64,000 nt of DNA from positions 25,929-89,928 of the forward strand of contig CAZTLP010000001.1 in assembly GCA_964614345.1 (NCBI GenBank). The letters are read 5' to 3'. The stretch's first letter is position 1, and every line of letters starts with the position of its first letter. A program made the translations under genes and the position numbers. The notes under the pieces were generated by a model. The model worked only from the letters and a program-made list of their open reading frames with translations, had not been told where the DNA came from and did no database searches. This document shows positions 30,612 to 40,003 of the stretch, in pieces. Origin of the DNA: AEGEAN-183 sp964614345 (GTDB lineage Bacteria > Pseudomonadota > Gammaproteobacteria > Magnimaribacterales > Magnimaribacteraceae).

Positions 30612-32822
30612 ATGTCGGCAGATTTAATAGATGTTCTTATCCCAGTTCCTTTACTAGAGAATTTCACTTATAAGGTTCCAAAGGAGCACAAAAATAAGAA
30701 ATTTAAGAAGGGTGTTCGACTCAAAGTTCCCTTTGGTAACAGAGTGGTTACTGGGGTATTTTGGAAATATTCTGATTCGACTAAATCTAAAAGAGCAAGT
30801 TACAAGTTTATTAAAGAGATTCTAGATGAAGAGCCTCTTTTAGATGAAACTTTACTAGATCTTGCTGATTGGGCATCCCGCTATTATCACCATCCCCTTG
30901 GAGAAGTTATTTCTTATTTTTTCCCACCAGCCTTAAGAAAAGGTGAAGAAGCTAGATTCAGGAGATCCGCTTACTGGAAACTTACAGACAAAGGAGATTT
31001 CTTTGATTTATCTATTTTTAAAAGAGCCCCTAAACAAAAGGAAGCTTTGGAGCTTTTAAGAGAGATTGGAGAGATGTCCCAGCAGTCCCTGAAAGCCTAT
31101 GGCATAGCTACACCAATACTAAACAATCTTTCAAAAAAAGGGCTCATAAAAAAGTTAAGAATAGAACAACCACCGATTAAATTTGTAGTTTCAGAAACTA
31201 CCGAACAAAAAAAGCTAACACCAGAACAAAAAGAGTCTATTGAAGCTATTTCTAAAGAACTTAATAGCAACAAGATCTTTTTGATAAATGGTGTGACTGG
31301 CAGTGGAAAAACCGAAATCTATTTAAGGTGCATAAAAAAACTTGTAGACCAAGGTAAACAGGCACTAGTTTTAATACCTGAAATAGGCCTAGCCCCTCAG
31401 GCAGAAAGAAGATTTAAAGAAATGTTTGGAGATAGGGTGGCTTCTTTTCACTCCGCCAAAAATGAAAGAGAACGTCTTGATGTCTGGCTTGGAGCGCAGA
31501 GAGGCCTGTATGACATAGTAATAGGAACAAGGTCTAGTGTTTTTATCCCAATGAGAAATTTAGGCGTTATAGTTGTTGATGAAGAACACGATGCTTCTTT
31601 TAAGCAGGCAGATAGGTTTAGGTACTCAGCTAGAGACATTGCCTTATATAGGGCTAAGCTAAATAAGATTCCTACGCTTCTCGCTTCAGCTACACCTTCA
31701 GTTGAAAGCATGTCTAATGCTTTGAATGGTAAATATAATTTACTGACTTTAAAGCATAGAGCCACGGGTGCAGACTTACCTAATTTTATCCCTTTAGATT
31801 TGAAGGGTAAGGTATTGGAAGAAGGTTTTTCAGAGCAGCTCTTAGAAGAGATCAGCAATGAACTAAATAAAAAGAACCAGGTGTTGGTTTTTTTAAACCG
31901 AAGAGGTTTTGCCTGCTCTCTAATTTGTAAGTCTTGTGGATGGGTTTCCTATTGTGATAGATGTGATGCTCATATGACATTGCATTCAAATCCTATCCAA
32001 CTACATTGCCATCATTGTGAACATAAAAAGCCTTTGTACACAGAATGTCCTTCTTGTAAGCATAATGAATTCGAATCTTTTGGTTTAGGCACAGAAAGGA
32101 TAGAAACCTATTTAAAGAAAAAATTTGATCAATTCCCTGTTCTTAGAATAGATAGCGATTCAACTCGAAAAAAGAATGCTTTCACGAATTATTTAAAAGT
32201 TATTGATGAAGGGAAGCCCTTAATATTGGTAGGAACGCAGATGCTTGCAAAAGGTCATCATTTTCCTGATGTTACTCTGGTTGCGATACTAGATGCTGAT
32301 TCGGGTATATTTAGTGCTGACTTTAGGGGTAGTGAGAGAGTGGCTCAATTAATAACTCAGGTTTCTGGAAGGGCAGGCAGAGAAAAAAAGCCCGGAAAGG
32401 TCATTTTACAAACCTATTGTCAGGAACACCCGCAAATGGAGGAATTGCTAAAAGGGGATTACGAAAGTTTTGTTAAAAAAATTATTAAGGATCGATCCTC
32501 CACAAAATCGCCTCCCTTTTCTTTTCAAATTAAATTACAAGCAGAATCCTTTAATGGTTTGCAGTCCAGAGATTTTTTAGTGAACTGCCTAGACTACTTA
32601 AATAATACTCAACCCTTGTTCAAAGGCATGAAGACAATTGGACCCCTACCATCTTTGATGGAAAAAAAATCTGGAGTATATAGATGGGAAGTTAGCTTCT
32701 TTTCTTCAAGCAGAAAATCCCTGCATAATCTCGCAGACCATTTACAGTCCTTCTTGTATTCACCCAAACAGACCAGAAAAGTTAGATGGTCAATTGATGT
32801 AGATCCTATTTCTACTAGCTAA
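30612..32822 (+). CDS. priA: Primosomal protein N' (replication restart helicase PriA)
   Basis: PriA restarts stalled replication forks. At 736 residues it has the N-terminal 3'-DNA-binding domain, then Walker A G-V-T-G-S-G-K-T-E (near 225-235), D-E-E-H-D Walker B, A-S-A-T-P-S, the zinc region with eight Cys (C-x2-C-x8-C-x2-C and C-x2-C-x11-C-x2-C), and G-T-Q-M-L-A-K-G-H. The divergence from rpmE is conserved in gammaproteobacteria. Confidence 0.96.
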   Translation: MSADLIDVLIPVPLLENFTYKVPKEHKNKKFKKGVRLKVPFGNRVVTGVFWKYSDSTKSKRASYKFIKEILDEEPLLDETLLDLADWASRYYHHPLGEVISYFFPPALRKGEEARFRRSAYWKLTDKGDFFDLSIFKRAPKQKEALELLREIGEMSQQSLKAYGIATPILNNLSKKGLIKKLRIEQPPIKFVVSETTEQKKLTPEQKESIEAISKELNSNKIFLINGVTGSGKTEIYLRCIKKLVDQGKQALVLIPEIGLAPQAERRFKEMFGDRVASFHSAKNERERLDVWLGAQRGLYDIVIGTRSSVFIPMRNLGVIVVDEEHDASFKQADRFRYSARDIALYRAKLNKIPTLLASATPSVESMSNALNGKYNLLTLKHRATGADLPNFIPLDLKGKVLEEGFSEQLLEEISNELNKKNQVLVFLNRRGFACSLICKSCGWVSYCDRCDAHMTLHSNPIQLHCHHCEHKKPLYTECPSCKHNEFESFGLGTERIETYLKKKFDQFPVLRIDSDSTRKKNAFTNYLKVIDEGKPLILVGTQMLAKGHHFPDVTLVAILDADSGIFSADFRGSERVAQLITQVSGRAGREKKPGKVILQTYCQEHPQMEELLKGDYESFVKKIIKDRSSTKSPPFSFQIKLQAESFNGLQSRDFLVNCLDYLNNTQPLFKGMKTIGPLPSLMEKKSGVYRWEVSFFSSSRKSLHNLADHLQSFLYSPKQTRKVRWSIDVDPISTS

Positions 32823-32829
32823 AATTAGT

Positions 32830-33687
32830 TTAATTAAGTCCAGTCAACTCCAAACTGATTTTCCAAAGTTTTTCTGCGTCTTCTGTACTTTTGGCTCCTT
32901 CTGTTAACCCAGCCTTTTTGCAGTCTATAAAATACTCCCCCGAGGTACTTGAAACTTCTTCAGAACTACATAAATAGATTGAAGTTTCTGCGCCTTTGTC
33001 GCTTGGTTTAGCAAATAATGGAGAAATCCATCTTATTAGATTTGCAAATAAAGCAAAATTCTCATTTTGTGCTCCTATCGAAGTTGATACAAAGCCCGGA
33101 TGTAAACAGTTAGTTGTTAATCCTTTTTCTTTATATAGCGAGGAAAGTCTCTTAGTAAAAAGAATGTTTGCTAACTTTGACTGGCCGTAGGCCACAAACA
33201 TCTTAAATTTTTTTTCTGATTGGAGATCATCGAAATTCATTGATTTAAGGAAGCGGTGCGCATCAGAAGAGACATTAACTACTCGTTTAAGATCACTTTC
33301 TAAAATCTGTTCAATTAATAAATTAGTTAATAGAAAGTATGCCAGGTGATTCACTGCAAAAACTTCTTCCAATCCATCTTCAGTTAACCTTCTTTCAGTA
33401 TTCATAATGCCTGCGTTGTTCAACAGTACATCTATAGGTTTATTTAAAGACTTATATTCTTCAGCGGCTTTTTCTATCTGTTTAAAGGAAGAGAGGTCAG
33501 CAATAATTGAATGGGCTGATTTACCCGATTCCCTTTCAATTTCTTTTTTTAACTCTTCAGCTTTTTGTGGGTTTCTTGCAATAAAAAATATGTTTGCTCC
33601 CATCTCACTTAAAGCTAATGCTGTTGATCTACCTATTCCGCTAGTAGCACCTGTAATTAAACAATTCTTTCCTTTTACTAAACTCAT
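32830..33687 (-). CDS. Short-chain dehydrogenase/reductase (retinol-dehydrogenase-like)
   Basis: This 285-residue classical SDR has the NAD(P) loop T-G-A-T-S-G-I-G (residues 12-19), an Arg after the second strand (F-I-A-R-N-P) that suggests NADPH, D-L-S-S near 65, N-N-A-G-I-M, the catalytic Ser (V-N-V-S-S-D) and Y-G-Q-S-K as the Y-x3-K pair. L-H-P-G-F-V-S-T follows. The substrate cannot be told; similar bacterial proteins are named after retinol or protochlorophyllide reductases. It is 19 nt downstream of the metallophosphoesterase and may be the last gene of the nnr run. Confidence 0.88.
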   Translation of the reverse strand: MSLVKGKNCLITGATSGIGRSTALALSEMGANIFFIARNPQKAEELKKEIERESGKSAHSIIADLSSFKQIEKAAEEYKSLNKPIDVLLNNAGIMNTERRLTEDGLEEVFAVNHLAYFLLTNLLIEQILESDLKRVVNVSSDAHRFLKSMNFDDLQSEKKFKMFVAYGQSKLANILFTKRLSSLYKEKGLTTNCLHPGFVSTSIGAQNENFALFANLIRWISPLFAKPSDKGAETSIYLCSSEEVSSTSGEYFIDCKKAGLTEGAKSTEDAEKLWKISLELTGLN

Positions 33688-33706
33688 TTAAATCCTTGTT
33701 ATTAAA

Positions 33707-34642
33707 TTAATTATTTTTTCTAATTCCTCTTCCAATCTTTAATCCTTCCCAGATAACTAGATTATTCTGTGCTTGTATAAAAGAGTACTCGGCAATAACT
33801 TTATTATCTCTTTCTTTGACTTCAAGTTTTAAGAAACCGGGTGTTTCTACATTAAATTTCCCTTCTGGCCATTCCTCTGGCGAGCCCCCTGGAAGGCTGC
33901 CTGTACCGGAAATAAGCTGTTTTGTTCCCCTTCTTTCTCCTTCATCAGCGAGTACATGATTGTGTCCTGTTATATAAAGATCAAAGGTACCAAATATATC
34001 CGATTCCAGAAATCTTGACAGTTGAGGAGTTGCCTTCTTTCTATCTCCTGAACTAAATAGTGGATGATGTGCAACAGCTATAGATAGTTCACATGAGGAA
34101 GTCATGTCTTCTTTTATTGTCGCTAACCAGCTTTTTTGTTCTCTTCTTTTGTAAAAGAGATAAAGCTTGTCAAAAACAGTAGTGTCTAAAGAAAAAATAC
34201 ACAATTTACCGTACCTATTTGAATAATAATTATTTGGATACACTATAAGCGGATTGTTTTTTGCTATTTCTAGATAAGATTTCGGTTCTTTCTTGTAGTC
34301 ATGATTTCCCAAGGTAAGGAAGAAAGGGATTTCCTTATCAAACACTTCCTTAAAAGGCTGTAAGAAATTTGTTATAAATCGTGGATCATCTTTAGTTGAT
34401 ATTCCATCTGGATAAATAATATCTCCAGTATGCCAAATGGCATTACATTTCGAATCTGCAAGCGCATTAGCTACTTGTTTTTGTATTTCATTAACATGAC
34501 CTGTATCCCCTACAAAACAAAAAATCGAATCCTGAGTAACTTTAGTCTCTTCTGAAAAAACAGGTAAAGTTATTACAAATAATAAGAGTATCTGGACTAT
34601 AAGAAATTTATTTTTAAGTCTTATATCTAAATATCTTTTCAT
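33707..34642 (-). CDS. Exported metallophosphoesterase (purple-acid-phosphatase-like)
   Basis: This 311-residue protein has an N-terminal signal peptide (hydrophobic residues 13-29 ending V-F-S) and the calcineurin-type metal motifs: G-D-T-G near residue 46, H-T-G-D-I-I-Y, L-G-N-H-D-Y, A-V-A-H-H-P-L-F and G-H-N-H. It is therefore probably a periplasmic phosphatase. The arrangement, with the first Asp in G-D-T-G and a Tyr after the second G-D, resembles small purple acid phosphatases. It lies 8 nt downstream of tsaE, an unusual partner. Confidence 0.82.
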   Translation of the reverse strand: MKRYLDIRLKNKFLIVQILLLFVITLPVFSEETKVTQDSIFCFVGDTGHVNEIQKQVANALADSKCNAIWHTGDIIYPDGISTKDDPRFITNFLQPFKEVFDKEIPFFLTLGNHDYKKEPKSYLEIAKNNPLIVYPNNYYSNRYGKLCIFSLDTTVFDKLYLFYKRREQKSWLATIKEDMTSSCELSIAVAHHPLFSSGDRKKATPQLSRFLESDIFGTFDLYITGHNHVLADEGERRGTKQLISGTGSLPGGSPEEWPEGKFNVETPGFLKLEVKERDNKVIAEYSFIQAQNNLVIWEGLKIGRGIRKNN

Positions 34643-34650
34643 TTTTTTTA

Positions 34651-35115
34651 TTAAAGTTTTATAGAAACATTCGATTTAATTTCCAGACTTCGCTGATCTT
34701 CTTTTTTTTCTGAATGATTAATGATTATCTGTATGTCAGGATTAGGTAAAAAAGAAGCCATCTTTTCTGGCCATTCTATTATGGATATGGAGTTGTTAGT
34801 ATCTAGATATTCTTGGATTCCAACGTTGCTTAATTCCTTTTGATGAGAAATTTGATAGAAGTCAAAATGAAAAACTACTAAGTTTGAGAATTCATAAGTT
34901 TCTACAAGATTATAAGTGGGGCTCTTTACTACATCTTTATGCCCCAAGCCTTTAAGGAATCCTTTGCATAAGGTGGTTTTACCAGCACCCAGTTCTCCAA
35001 TGAGAAATATTAAAACAGGGTATGAATCACTTTTTTTTAAAATCGAATTTGAAATTTTCTTCCCAATGTCTTCGGTTTCTAGATTTCCGTTAGAAATCAA
35101 AGTAGATGAATTCAT
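34651..35115 (-). CDS. tsaE: tRNA threonylcarbamoyladenosine biosynthesis ATPase TsaE
   Basis: TsaE is the ATPase that supports TsaB/TsaD in making t6A37 on tRNAs. At 154 residues it has Walker A G-E-L-G-A-G-K-T-T (40-48), S-P-T-Y-N-L-V-E-T-Y after it, and F-H-F-D-F-Y. It follows nnr by 3 nt, the conserved nnr-tsaE pair. In many gammaproteobacteria amiB and mutL come next; here a metallophosphoesterase and an SDR take that place. Confidence 0.94.
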   Translation of the reverse strand: MNSSTLISNGNLETEDIGKKISNSILKKSDSYPVLIFLIGELGAGKTTLCKGFLKGLGHKDVVKSPTYNLVETYEFSNLVVFHFDFYQISHQKELSNVGIQEYLDTNNSISIIEWPEKMASFLPNPDIQIIINHSEKKEDQRSLEIKSNVSIKL

Positions 35116-35118
35116 TTT

Positions 35119-36627
35119 TTATCTGAGAAAATATCTAATATTACGAATTACATCAGTAGGAGTGATGGTCATGCCCAGTTCTAGGGATCCTATATCTGCA
35201 GCTTTTGAATGCAGGTCAACAGCTGTTTCAGTGGCTTCAACTAAACTGAGGCCTTGAGATATAAAGCTACCTATTAAGCCAGCCAATACATCTCCCATTC
35301 CTCCTTTTGCCATACCAGCATTTCCTGCACCACATACACCTATTTCCTGTTCACCGCCTTTTTTATAACAAACCAAAGAACCAGAGCCCTTAAGGACACA
35401 GACAGACCCAAGTTTCTTTTCCAATCCAATTACCGATTTAAATCGGTCCTTTTGGATTTCAGATACTTCTTTATTAAGCAATCTAGCTGCTTCTCCAGGA
35501 TGGGGTGTTGAAACCATTTTTTTAGGGTTACCTGTTTTAAATTTAACTTTTGAAAGAAGGTTTAACCCATCGGCATCTACTACTACCGGTAAATCCCTGC
35601 TTTTTGCCTCCATAAATGTTCTTTGCAACATTTGTTCTGACCAAGCTGACTGACCTAATCCGGGTCCTATCACTACCACCGTAGATTTTGTTAAAAGGTC
35701 TTCTATATCTTGACCCGATTCTATTCCATTAACCATTAATTCTGGACAAGAAGACAGTGCAGCTTCGACATGAAGAGTTCTGGTAGCCAAACTTACTAGA
35801 CCTGAACCAGAGAAAACGGCTGCTTTTGATGCCAAAATCGCCGCTCCTCCAAAACCTTTGTCACCTCCTATAATTAATACATGTCCAAAATCACCTTTGT
35901 GCGCATCTCCTTTTCTATTTTTTAGCTTAGGAAGACTTTTTTCCATATCTAAAAGATGACAATGGGTTTTAATTTGATTTTTAGTTGATGAAGAAATTCC
36001 TAGGTCATCAAACACAACGTTTCCACAAGCAGTCCTACCTATGGAAGTAAAGCAACCCCTTTTTCTGCCAATGAATGTTGCTGTTACATCAGCTTGAATA
36101 TGTTCACCTAGTCCGATGCCTGTGTTTGAGCAAATGCCTGATGGTATATCGACTGAAAGTATAGGAGTATTTTTTGATTTTTTATTAATTTCTACTATCA
36201 GCTTAGATACCGCACTCCTTACAGTTCCTTTGATACCTGTTCCCAAAAGGGCGTCTACAATAACTGAATCTCTCATAGATTTATTTTTAAAACTTTTAAT
36301 AGAAATTTTCTTAACTTTTGAAGTTGTAGCTAACTCAAAGGCCTTTCTTGAAGCTCCAGAAATTTTATTGGAGGGTGATGCTTGAATTATGAATGCCTCC
36401 ATTCCTATTTCTTTAGCTAGATGGGCTATTAAATAACCATCCCCCGCATTATTTCCACTACCGCAAAATACAAATACTTTTTTAGTATTAGGCCAGTTGT
36501 TTAGTAGCACATTAAAAGAGAATTCGGAAGCTCTTTGCATTAAGGTGAAAGCAGGAATTTTCTGTTTTCTTATAGCTAGGCTATCAAGCTTTTTAGTTTC
36601 TTGAGATGTGTATAGATTTATAGTCAT
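35119..36627 (-). CDS. nnr: Bifunctional NAD(P)HX epimerase/dehydratase
   Basis: This 502-residue fusion repairs hydrated NADH/NADPH. The N-terminal YjeF_N epimerase (about 1-215) has G-S-G-N-N-A-G-D-G-Y; the C-terminal ADP-dependent dehydratase (about 225-500) has I-G-P-G-L-G, P-H-P-G-E-A-A-R-L, and A-G-M-A-K-G-G-M-G-D-V-L-A-G. A TATAAT lies on the minus strand at 36647-36642, 14 nt upstream of the ATG. Confidence 0.95.
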   Translation of the reverse strand: MTINLYTSQETKKLDSLAIRKQKIPAFTLMQRASEFSFNVLLNNWPNTKKVFVFCGSGNNAGDGYLIAHLAKEIGMEAFIIQASPSNKISGASRKAFELATTSKVKKISIKSFKNKSMRDSVIVDALLGTGIKGTVRSAVSKLIVEINKKSKNTPILSVDIPSGICSNTGIGLGEHIQADVTATFIGRKRGCFTSIGRTACGNVVFDDLGISSSTKNQIKTHCHLLDMEKSLPKLKNRKGDAHKGDFGHVLIIGGDKGFGGAAILASKAAVFSGSGLVSLATRTLHVEAALSSCPELMVNGIESGQDIEDLLTKSTVVVIGPGLGQSAWSEQMLQRTFMEAKSRDLPVVVDADGLNLLSKVKFKTGNPKKMVSTPHPGEAARLLNKEVSEIQKDRFKSVIGLEKKLGSVCVLKGSGSLVCYKKGGEQEIGVCGAGNAGMAKGGMGDVLAGLIGSFISQGLSLVEATETAVDLHSKAADIGSLELGMTITPTDVIRNIRYFLR

Positions 36628-36641
36628 CTTTTTGTTACCTA

Positions 36642-36647
36642 ATTATA
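36642..36647 (-). promoter_or_regulatory. -10 element upstream of nnr
   Basis: TATAAT on the minus strand, with 14 nt to the nnr ATG. Transcription would start within about 8 nt of the start codon. No clear -35 or Shine-Dalgarno sequence was seen. Confidence 0.35.
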
Positions 36648-36716
36648 GCCTCTACAAACTTTCTCTAATAAACTGCTTTGACTTTAATAGCTATTTATTA
36701 GACTAATTTTTATTTT

Positions 36717-37730
36717 ATGAGTGATTTTATAGTCAAATTAGAACCTGAGGATGAGTTTAACCACATTCCTGATTCCTCGAGTAATTACAATGAAAGTATG
36801 TATTTCAATGTTTTTGACCATGAGAAAAAAATGGGTGGGTGGTTTAGATTGGGTAATAGGCCTAACGAAGGTTATGCGGAAATGACTTGTTGTCTTTACC
36901 TTCCAGATGGAAGAGTTGGTTTCATGTTTGGTAGACCAAGAATAAAGAATAATGATGAATTTAATGCTGGCGGAATGGTTTTTAAGGTTTTGGAACCCTT
37001 TAAGAAATTAACTATCTCATATAGTGGAAAAATCCTGTTGCTAAAAGATCCAAAGCAAATGGTAGATCCAAGCAAGGCCTTTAAATCCAATCCAACTGTA
37101 AATTGTGATTTACAGGTAGAAATTCTAGGTATTTCACCAATGTTTGGTGGAGAAACAGTAAGAAAAGATGGAGCTTCTTTGAATATAGATCCCGAGAAGA
37201 GTTTTTCTAAAGCTCATTATGAGCAACACACCTCAGGAAAAGGATCAATTAAAGTTGGAGATGAAGAATGGAAAATTCAAGGTTATGGATTGAGAGATAA
37301 GAGTTGGGGACCCAGATATTGGCAAGCAATAGAGTGGTACAGATGGTTAACTATTAATATAAGTAAAGACATAGGCTTCATGTTGAGTATTGTTCATCAG
37401 GGAGAAGGTAAGGAACGTAGGGGTGGCTTAGTCCTAAATAACGGGGCATATGAGACCATAAAAGATTGTTCTATAGAAAGTGAGTACGACGAAGATTATT
37501 ACCAAAAGAACCTTAAAGCCTGGGCTAAAACAGATAAAGAAGAATATGAAATAGAGGGAAGGGTTCTGTCTCTTATCCCCTTAAGAAATAAAAGAGAAGA
37601 TCCTGAAGGAAAAATGTTAACGACTAGAATAGCTGAAGGTATGACGGAATATAGTTATAAAGGGCAAGTTGGATATGGAATGTCTGAGTATTTAGATCAG
37701 ATCATTAAAGACAAGCCTTTAGGACCTTAA
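36717..37730 (+). CDS. DUF7064/DUF7065-like protein (lipocalin-type beta fold suspected)
   Basis: This 337-residue soluble protein has no signal peptide and is rich in beta strands. The block G-Y-G-L-R-D-K-S-W-G-P-R-Y-W near residue 200 is the mark of the DUF7064-type family, distantly related in fold to CrtC/AttH proteins. An N-terminal half with N-R-P-N-E-G-Y-A-E-M and F-G-R-P-R fits the DUF7065 part. The function is unknown; members often sit near lipid or aromatic metabolism genes. It is 3 nt upstream of a flavin oxidoreductase gene, so they are likely cotranscribed. Confidence 0.6.
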   Translation: MSDFIVKLEPEDEFNHIPDSSSNYNESMYFNVFDHEKKMGGWFRLGNRPNEGYAEMTCCLYLPDGRVGFMFGRPRIKNNDEFNAGGMVFKVLEPFKKLTISYSGKILLLKDPKQMVDPSKAFKSNPTVNCDLQVEILGISPMFGGETVRKDGASLNIDPEKSFSKAHYEQHTSGKGSIKVGDEEWKIQGYGLRDKSWGPRYWQAIEWYRWLTINISKDIGFMLSIVHQGEGKERRGGLVLNNGAYETIKDCSIESEYDEDYYQKNLKAWAKTDKEEYEIEGRVLSLIPLRNKREDPEGKMLTTRIAEGMTEYSYKGQVGYGMSEYLDQIIKDKPLGP

Positions 37731-37733
37731 ACA

Positions 37734-38729
37734 GTGAAAATAAGTGCAGTTGATCAGTCTCCTATTTTTTCAAACTCAGATGCAAACTCTGCAATTAGAG
37801 AAACAATAGAGCTAGCTAAATTCTGTGATTCCATTGGAATGCATAGATTTTGGGTAGCTGAGCATCATGGCTCTGATTCTTTTGCAGGGTGTTCTCCTGA
37901 AATATTTATCCCTTCTTTAGCAAATGAAACAAGTTCAATTCGCATAGGTTCTGGTGGAGTTATGTTAATGCATTACAGCCCTTATAAAGTAGCAGAGAAT
38001 TTCAGGCTTTTAGAATCTTTATATCCTGGAAGAATAGATCTAGGTTTGGGGAGGGCACCAGGAAGCAATCCCTTTCAAGCTGGGGCTTTAGCATATGGTT
38101 CTAAAACCACAGGTCCAGAATTCTTTACTACTAAAATGAATGATTTGAGATCTTTTTTGATCGGAGAGAAGCCAGAAACAGAATCTTTTGAGACAGTAGA
38201 TGTAACTCCCGGTTTAGGTAATTTACCAGAGACTTGGCTTTTAGTTTCCTCTGAAAATGGGGCTGACTTGGCTGCTTTTTTCGGTTTGCCGATGTCCTTG
38301 GCACATTTTATTGAACAAGATTGTTTGCATTTAGCTGATCGTTACAGAAAAAATTTTAAGCCCTCAGTCTTTTCTAAGGTTCCAAAAGTGAGTGTAGGCA
38401 TTTTCGCCATATGTGCTGAAACTGATGAAGAGGCAAACACACTATCGGCCAGTGCTTCCGCTTGGAGAAAGAGAGTGCAGCAGGGTAAATCTTCTAGTTT
38501 CCCTCTCGTAGAAGAGGCCCTTAAAGAAGTTAAGGAAACAAGCAGTGATGCATTGAGTGAAGGCATAAAAAGACCATTTGTAGGGTCTAAAGATACCATT
38601 TATGAGAGACTGCAACCTTTAATCAAGCTAGCAGATCCAGAAGAGCTAAAGATAATTACAATTTGTGAACCTTTTGAAGCAAAAACTAATTCTTATAGAT
38701 TAATCAAAGAAATATTTGACCAAAACTAA
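37734..38729 (+). CDS. LLM-class (luciferase-like) flavin-dependent oxidoreductase
   Basis: This 331-residue protein is a bacterial-luciferase-like monooxygenase of the YhbW/MsnO8 group. Markers are S-x-x-D-Q-S-P-I near the start, F-W-V-A-E-H-H-G, I-G-S-G-G-V-M-L-M-H-Y-S-P, V-A-E-N-F-R-L-L-E-S-L-Y-P-G-R-I-D-L-G-L-G-R-A-P-G. It uses reduced flavin and oxygen; the substrate is unknown. Translation starts at GTG 37734, 3 nt after the upstream stop, with no clear ribosome site. Confidence 0.88.
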   Translation: MKISAVDQSPIFSNSDANSAIRETIELAKFCDSIGMHRFWVAEHHGSDSFAGCSPEIFIPSLANETSSIRIGSGGVMLMHYSPYKVAENFRLLESLYPGRIDLGLGRAPGSNPFQAGALAYGSKTTGPEFFTTKMNDLRSFLIGEKPETESFETVDVTPGLGNLPETWLLVSSENGADLAAFFGLPMSLAHFIEQDCLHLADRYRKNFKPSVFSKVPKVSVGIFAICAETDEEANTLSASASAWRKRVQQGKSSSFPLVEEALKEVKETSSDALSEGIKRPFVGSKDTIYERLQPLIKLADPEELKIITICEPFEAKTNSYRLIKEIFDQN

Positions 38730-38737
38730 ATTAAAAA

Positions 38738-40003
38738 GTGTTTAATCTTTCATATGAAAATAGAACATTAAGTTCGGGGTCTCCCTGGCACTTATTCTGT
38801 CTATCGAATTTATATTTTGCTCAAGGCCTCCCTAATGGGTTCTTGTTTTTTGCTCTCAATACTTACTATGCCTCTCAAGGTGCCACGGTAGCTGAGTTAG
38901 CTAAATTCTCTTCCCTTTTACTTTTACCTTGGATTTTTAAAGGCCTTTATGCTCCTTTAATAGATGCTTTCACGATTAGAAAATTTGGAAGAAGGAGATT
39001 TTGGATTTTATCTAGTCAGATAGTAATAATTAGTCTTTTACTTCTGTTAACTTTATTAGGGTCCAATTTGCCTATCTCTTCTATGGGGTTTGTTGTAATG
39101 ACAATAAATTTTTCCATAGCCTTCCTTGATCTATCCACAGATGCTCTAGCAGCTGACAGTCTAGATGAAAAAACTCTAAGTAAAGCCAATGGCTTAATGT
39201 GGGGAAGTAAGGTAGTTGGAAATGCTATCGGCATGGGTTTAGGAACTGCTCTTTTCTTTTCTTATGGGATTTCATTTGGAATAGCTGCTCTGATAGTAAT
39301 CATGATTCTAATTTTTTTAGTACCCTTTTTTTCCAAGGAACTTGATTTCAAGGTTGGTTACGAGACTTATTCTTTGAAAAAGAACTTTTTACCTCCCATG
39401 GAGTTATTAAAAGAAATTAGCAAGGTTTTTTATGATCCTAGAGCTAAGTGGGCTGTCATTTTTATTCTATTTATTAATCTCGGACTCGGTGTATTTGAAC
39501 CTGTTTACAATAAATTCTTTTTGGAGGAGCTTAATTGGACAGGAGAAATGATAGGTAGTCTAAGAAAGTGGAGTTTACTTGCAGGAGGAGCAACAGGACT
39601 TCTTATAGGGTTACTTGGGGTTTATTATCAAAGGCATTTTCTACTTTTTCTTTTTATAGGCATTCAAATAATGGTTTATGGCCTTTTAGGACTATATGTC
39701 GATCAAATATCCACTTCCTCTGCTTACGCTATTATTTTTGCTTTGGATATGACTGGGGCTGCAATCTCAGTCTGTATGTTCGCTATATTTATGTCACTTT
39801 GTACATCGCAGACTAGCGCTACCAACTTCGGTATTTTCATGGCATTACTAAACTTATCTAACTATACAGGTAATCAAATAGCACCAGGACTAGTGGAAGC
39901 ATATAGTTATTCTGGATCTTTCTTGTTCTGTTCTTTATCTTTAATTCCTGCAGCTCTATTAGCTTTTAAGCTGGTTAGAAGAAACTCAGTCGAGACTACT
40001 TAG
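38738..40003 (+). CDS. MFS transporter, AmpG/SLC33-like
   Basis: This 421-residue membrane protein has about 12 hydrophobic segments. The N-terminal pattern Y-F-A-Q-G-L-P-N-G, L-L-P-W-I-F-K-G-L-Y-A-P-L-I-D, and F-L-D-L-S-T-D-A-L-A in TM4 are typical of the AmpG (muropeptide) and acetyl-CoA transporter branch. The cargo is uncertain; AmpG would recycle peptidoglycan fragments. It starts at GTG 38738, 8 nt after the oxidoreductase. Its 3' end overlaps the convergent dehalogenase-like gene by 18 nt. Confidence 0.75.
   Translation: MFNLSYENRTLSSGSPWHLFCLSNLYFAQGLPNGFLFFALNTYYASQGATVAELAKFSSLLLLPWIFKGLYAPLIDAFTIRKFGRRRFWILSSQIVIISLLLLLTLLGSNLPISSMGFVVMTINFSIAFLDLSTDALAADSLDEKTLSKANGLMWGSKVVGNAIGMGLGTALFFSYGISFGIAALIVIMILIFLVPFFSKELDFKVGYETYSLKKNFLPPMELLKEISKVFYDPRAKWAVIFILFINLGLGVFEPVYNKFFLEELNWTGEMIGSLRKWSLLAGGATGLLIGLLGVYYQRHFLLFLFIGIQIMVYGLLGLYVDQISTSSAYAIIFALDMTGAAISVCMFAIFMSLCTSQTSATNFGIFMALLNLSNYTGNQIAPGLVEAYSYSGSFLFCSLSLIPAALLAFKLVRRNSVETT

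Noticed and set aside
36896..37090. Opposite-strand frame inside the DUF7064-like gene
   Set aside because: It is a shadow of the longer conserved frame, with no recognisable domain or ribosome site; the same holds for the other short antisense frames in this window.
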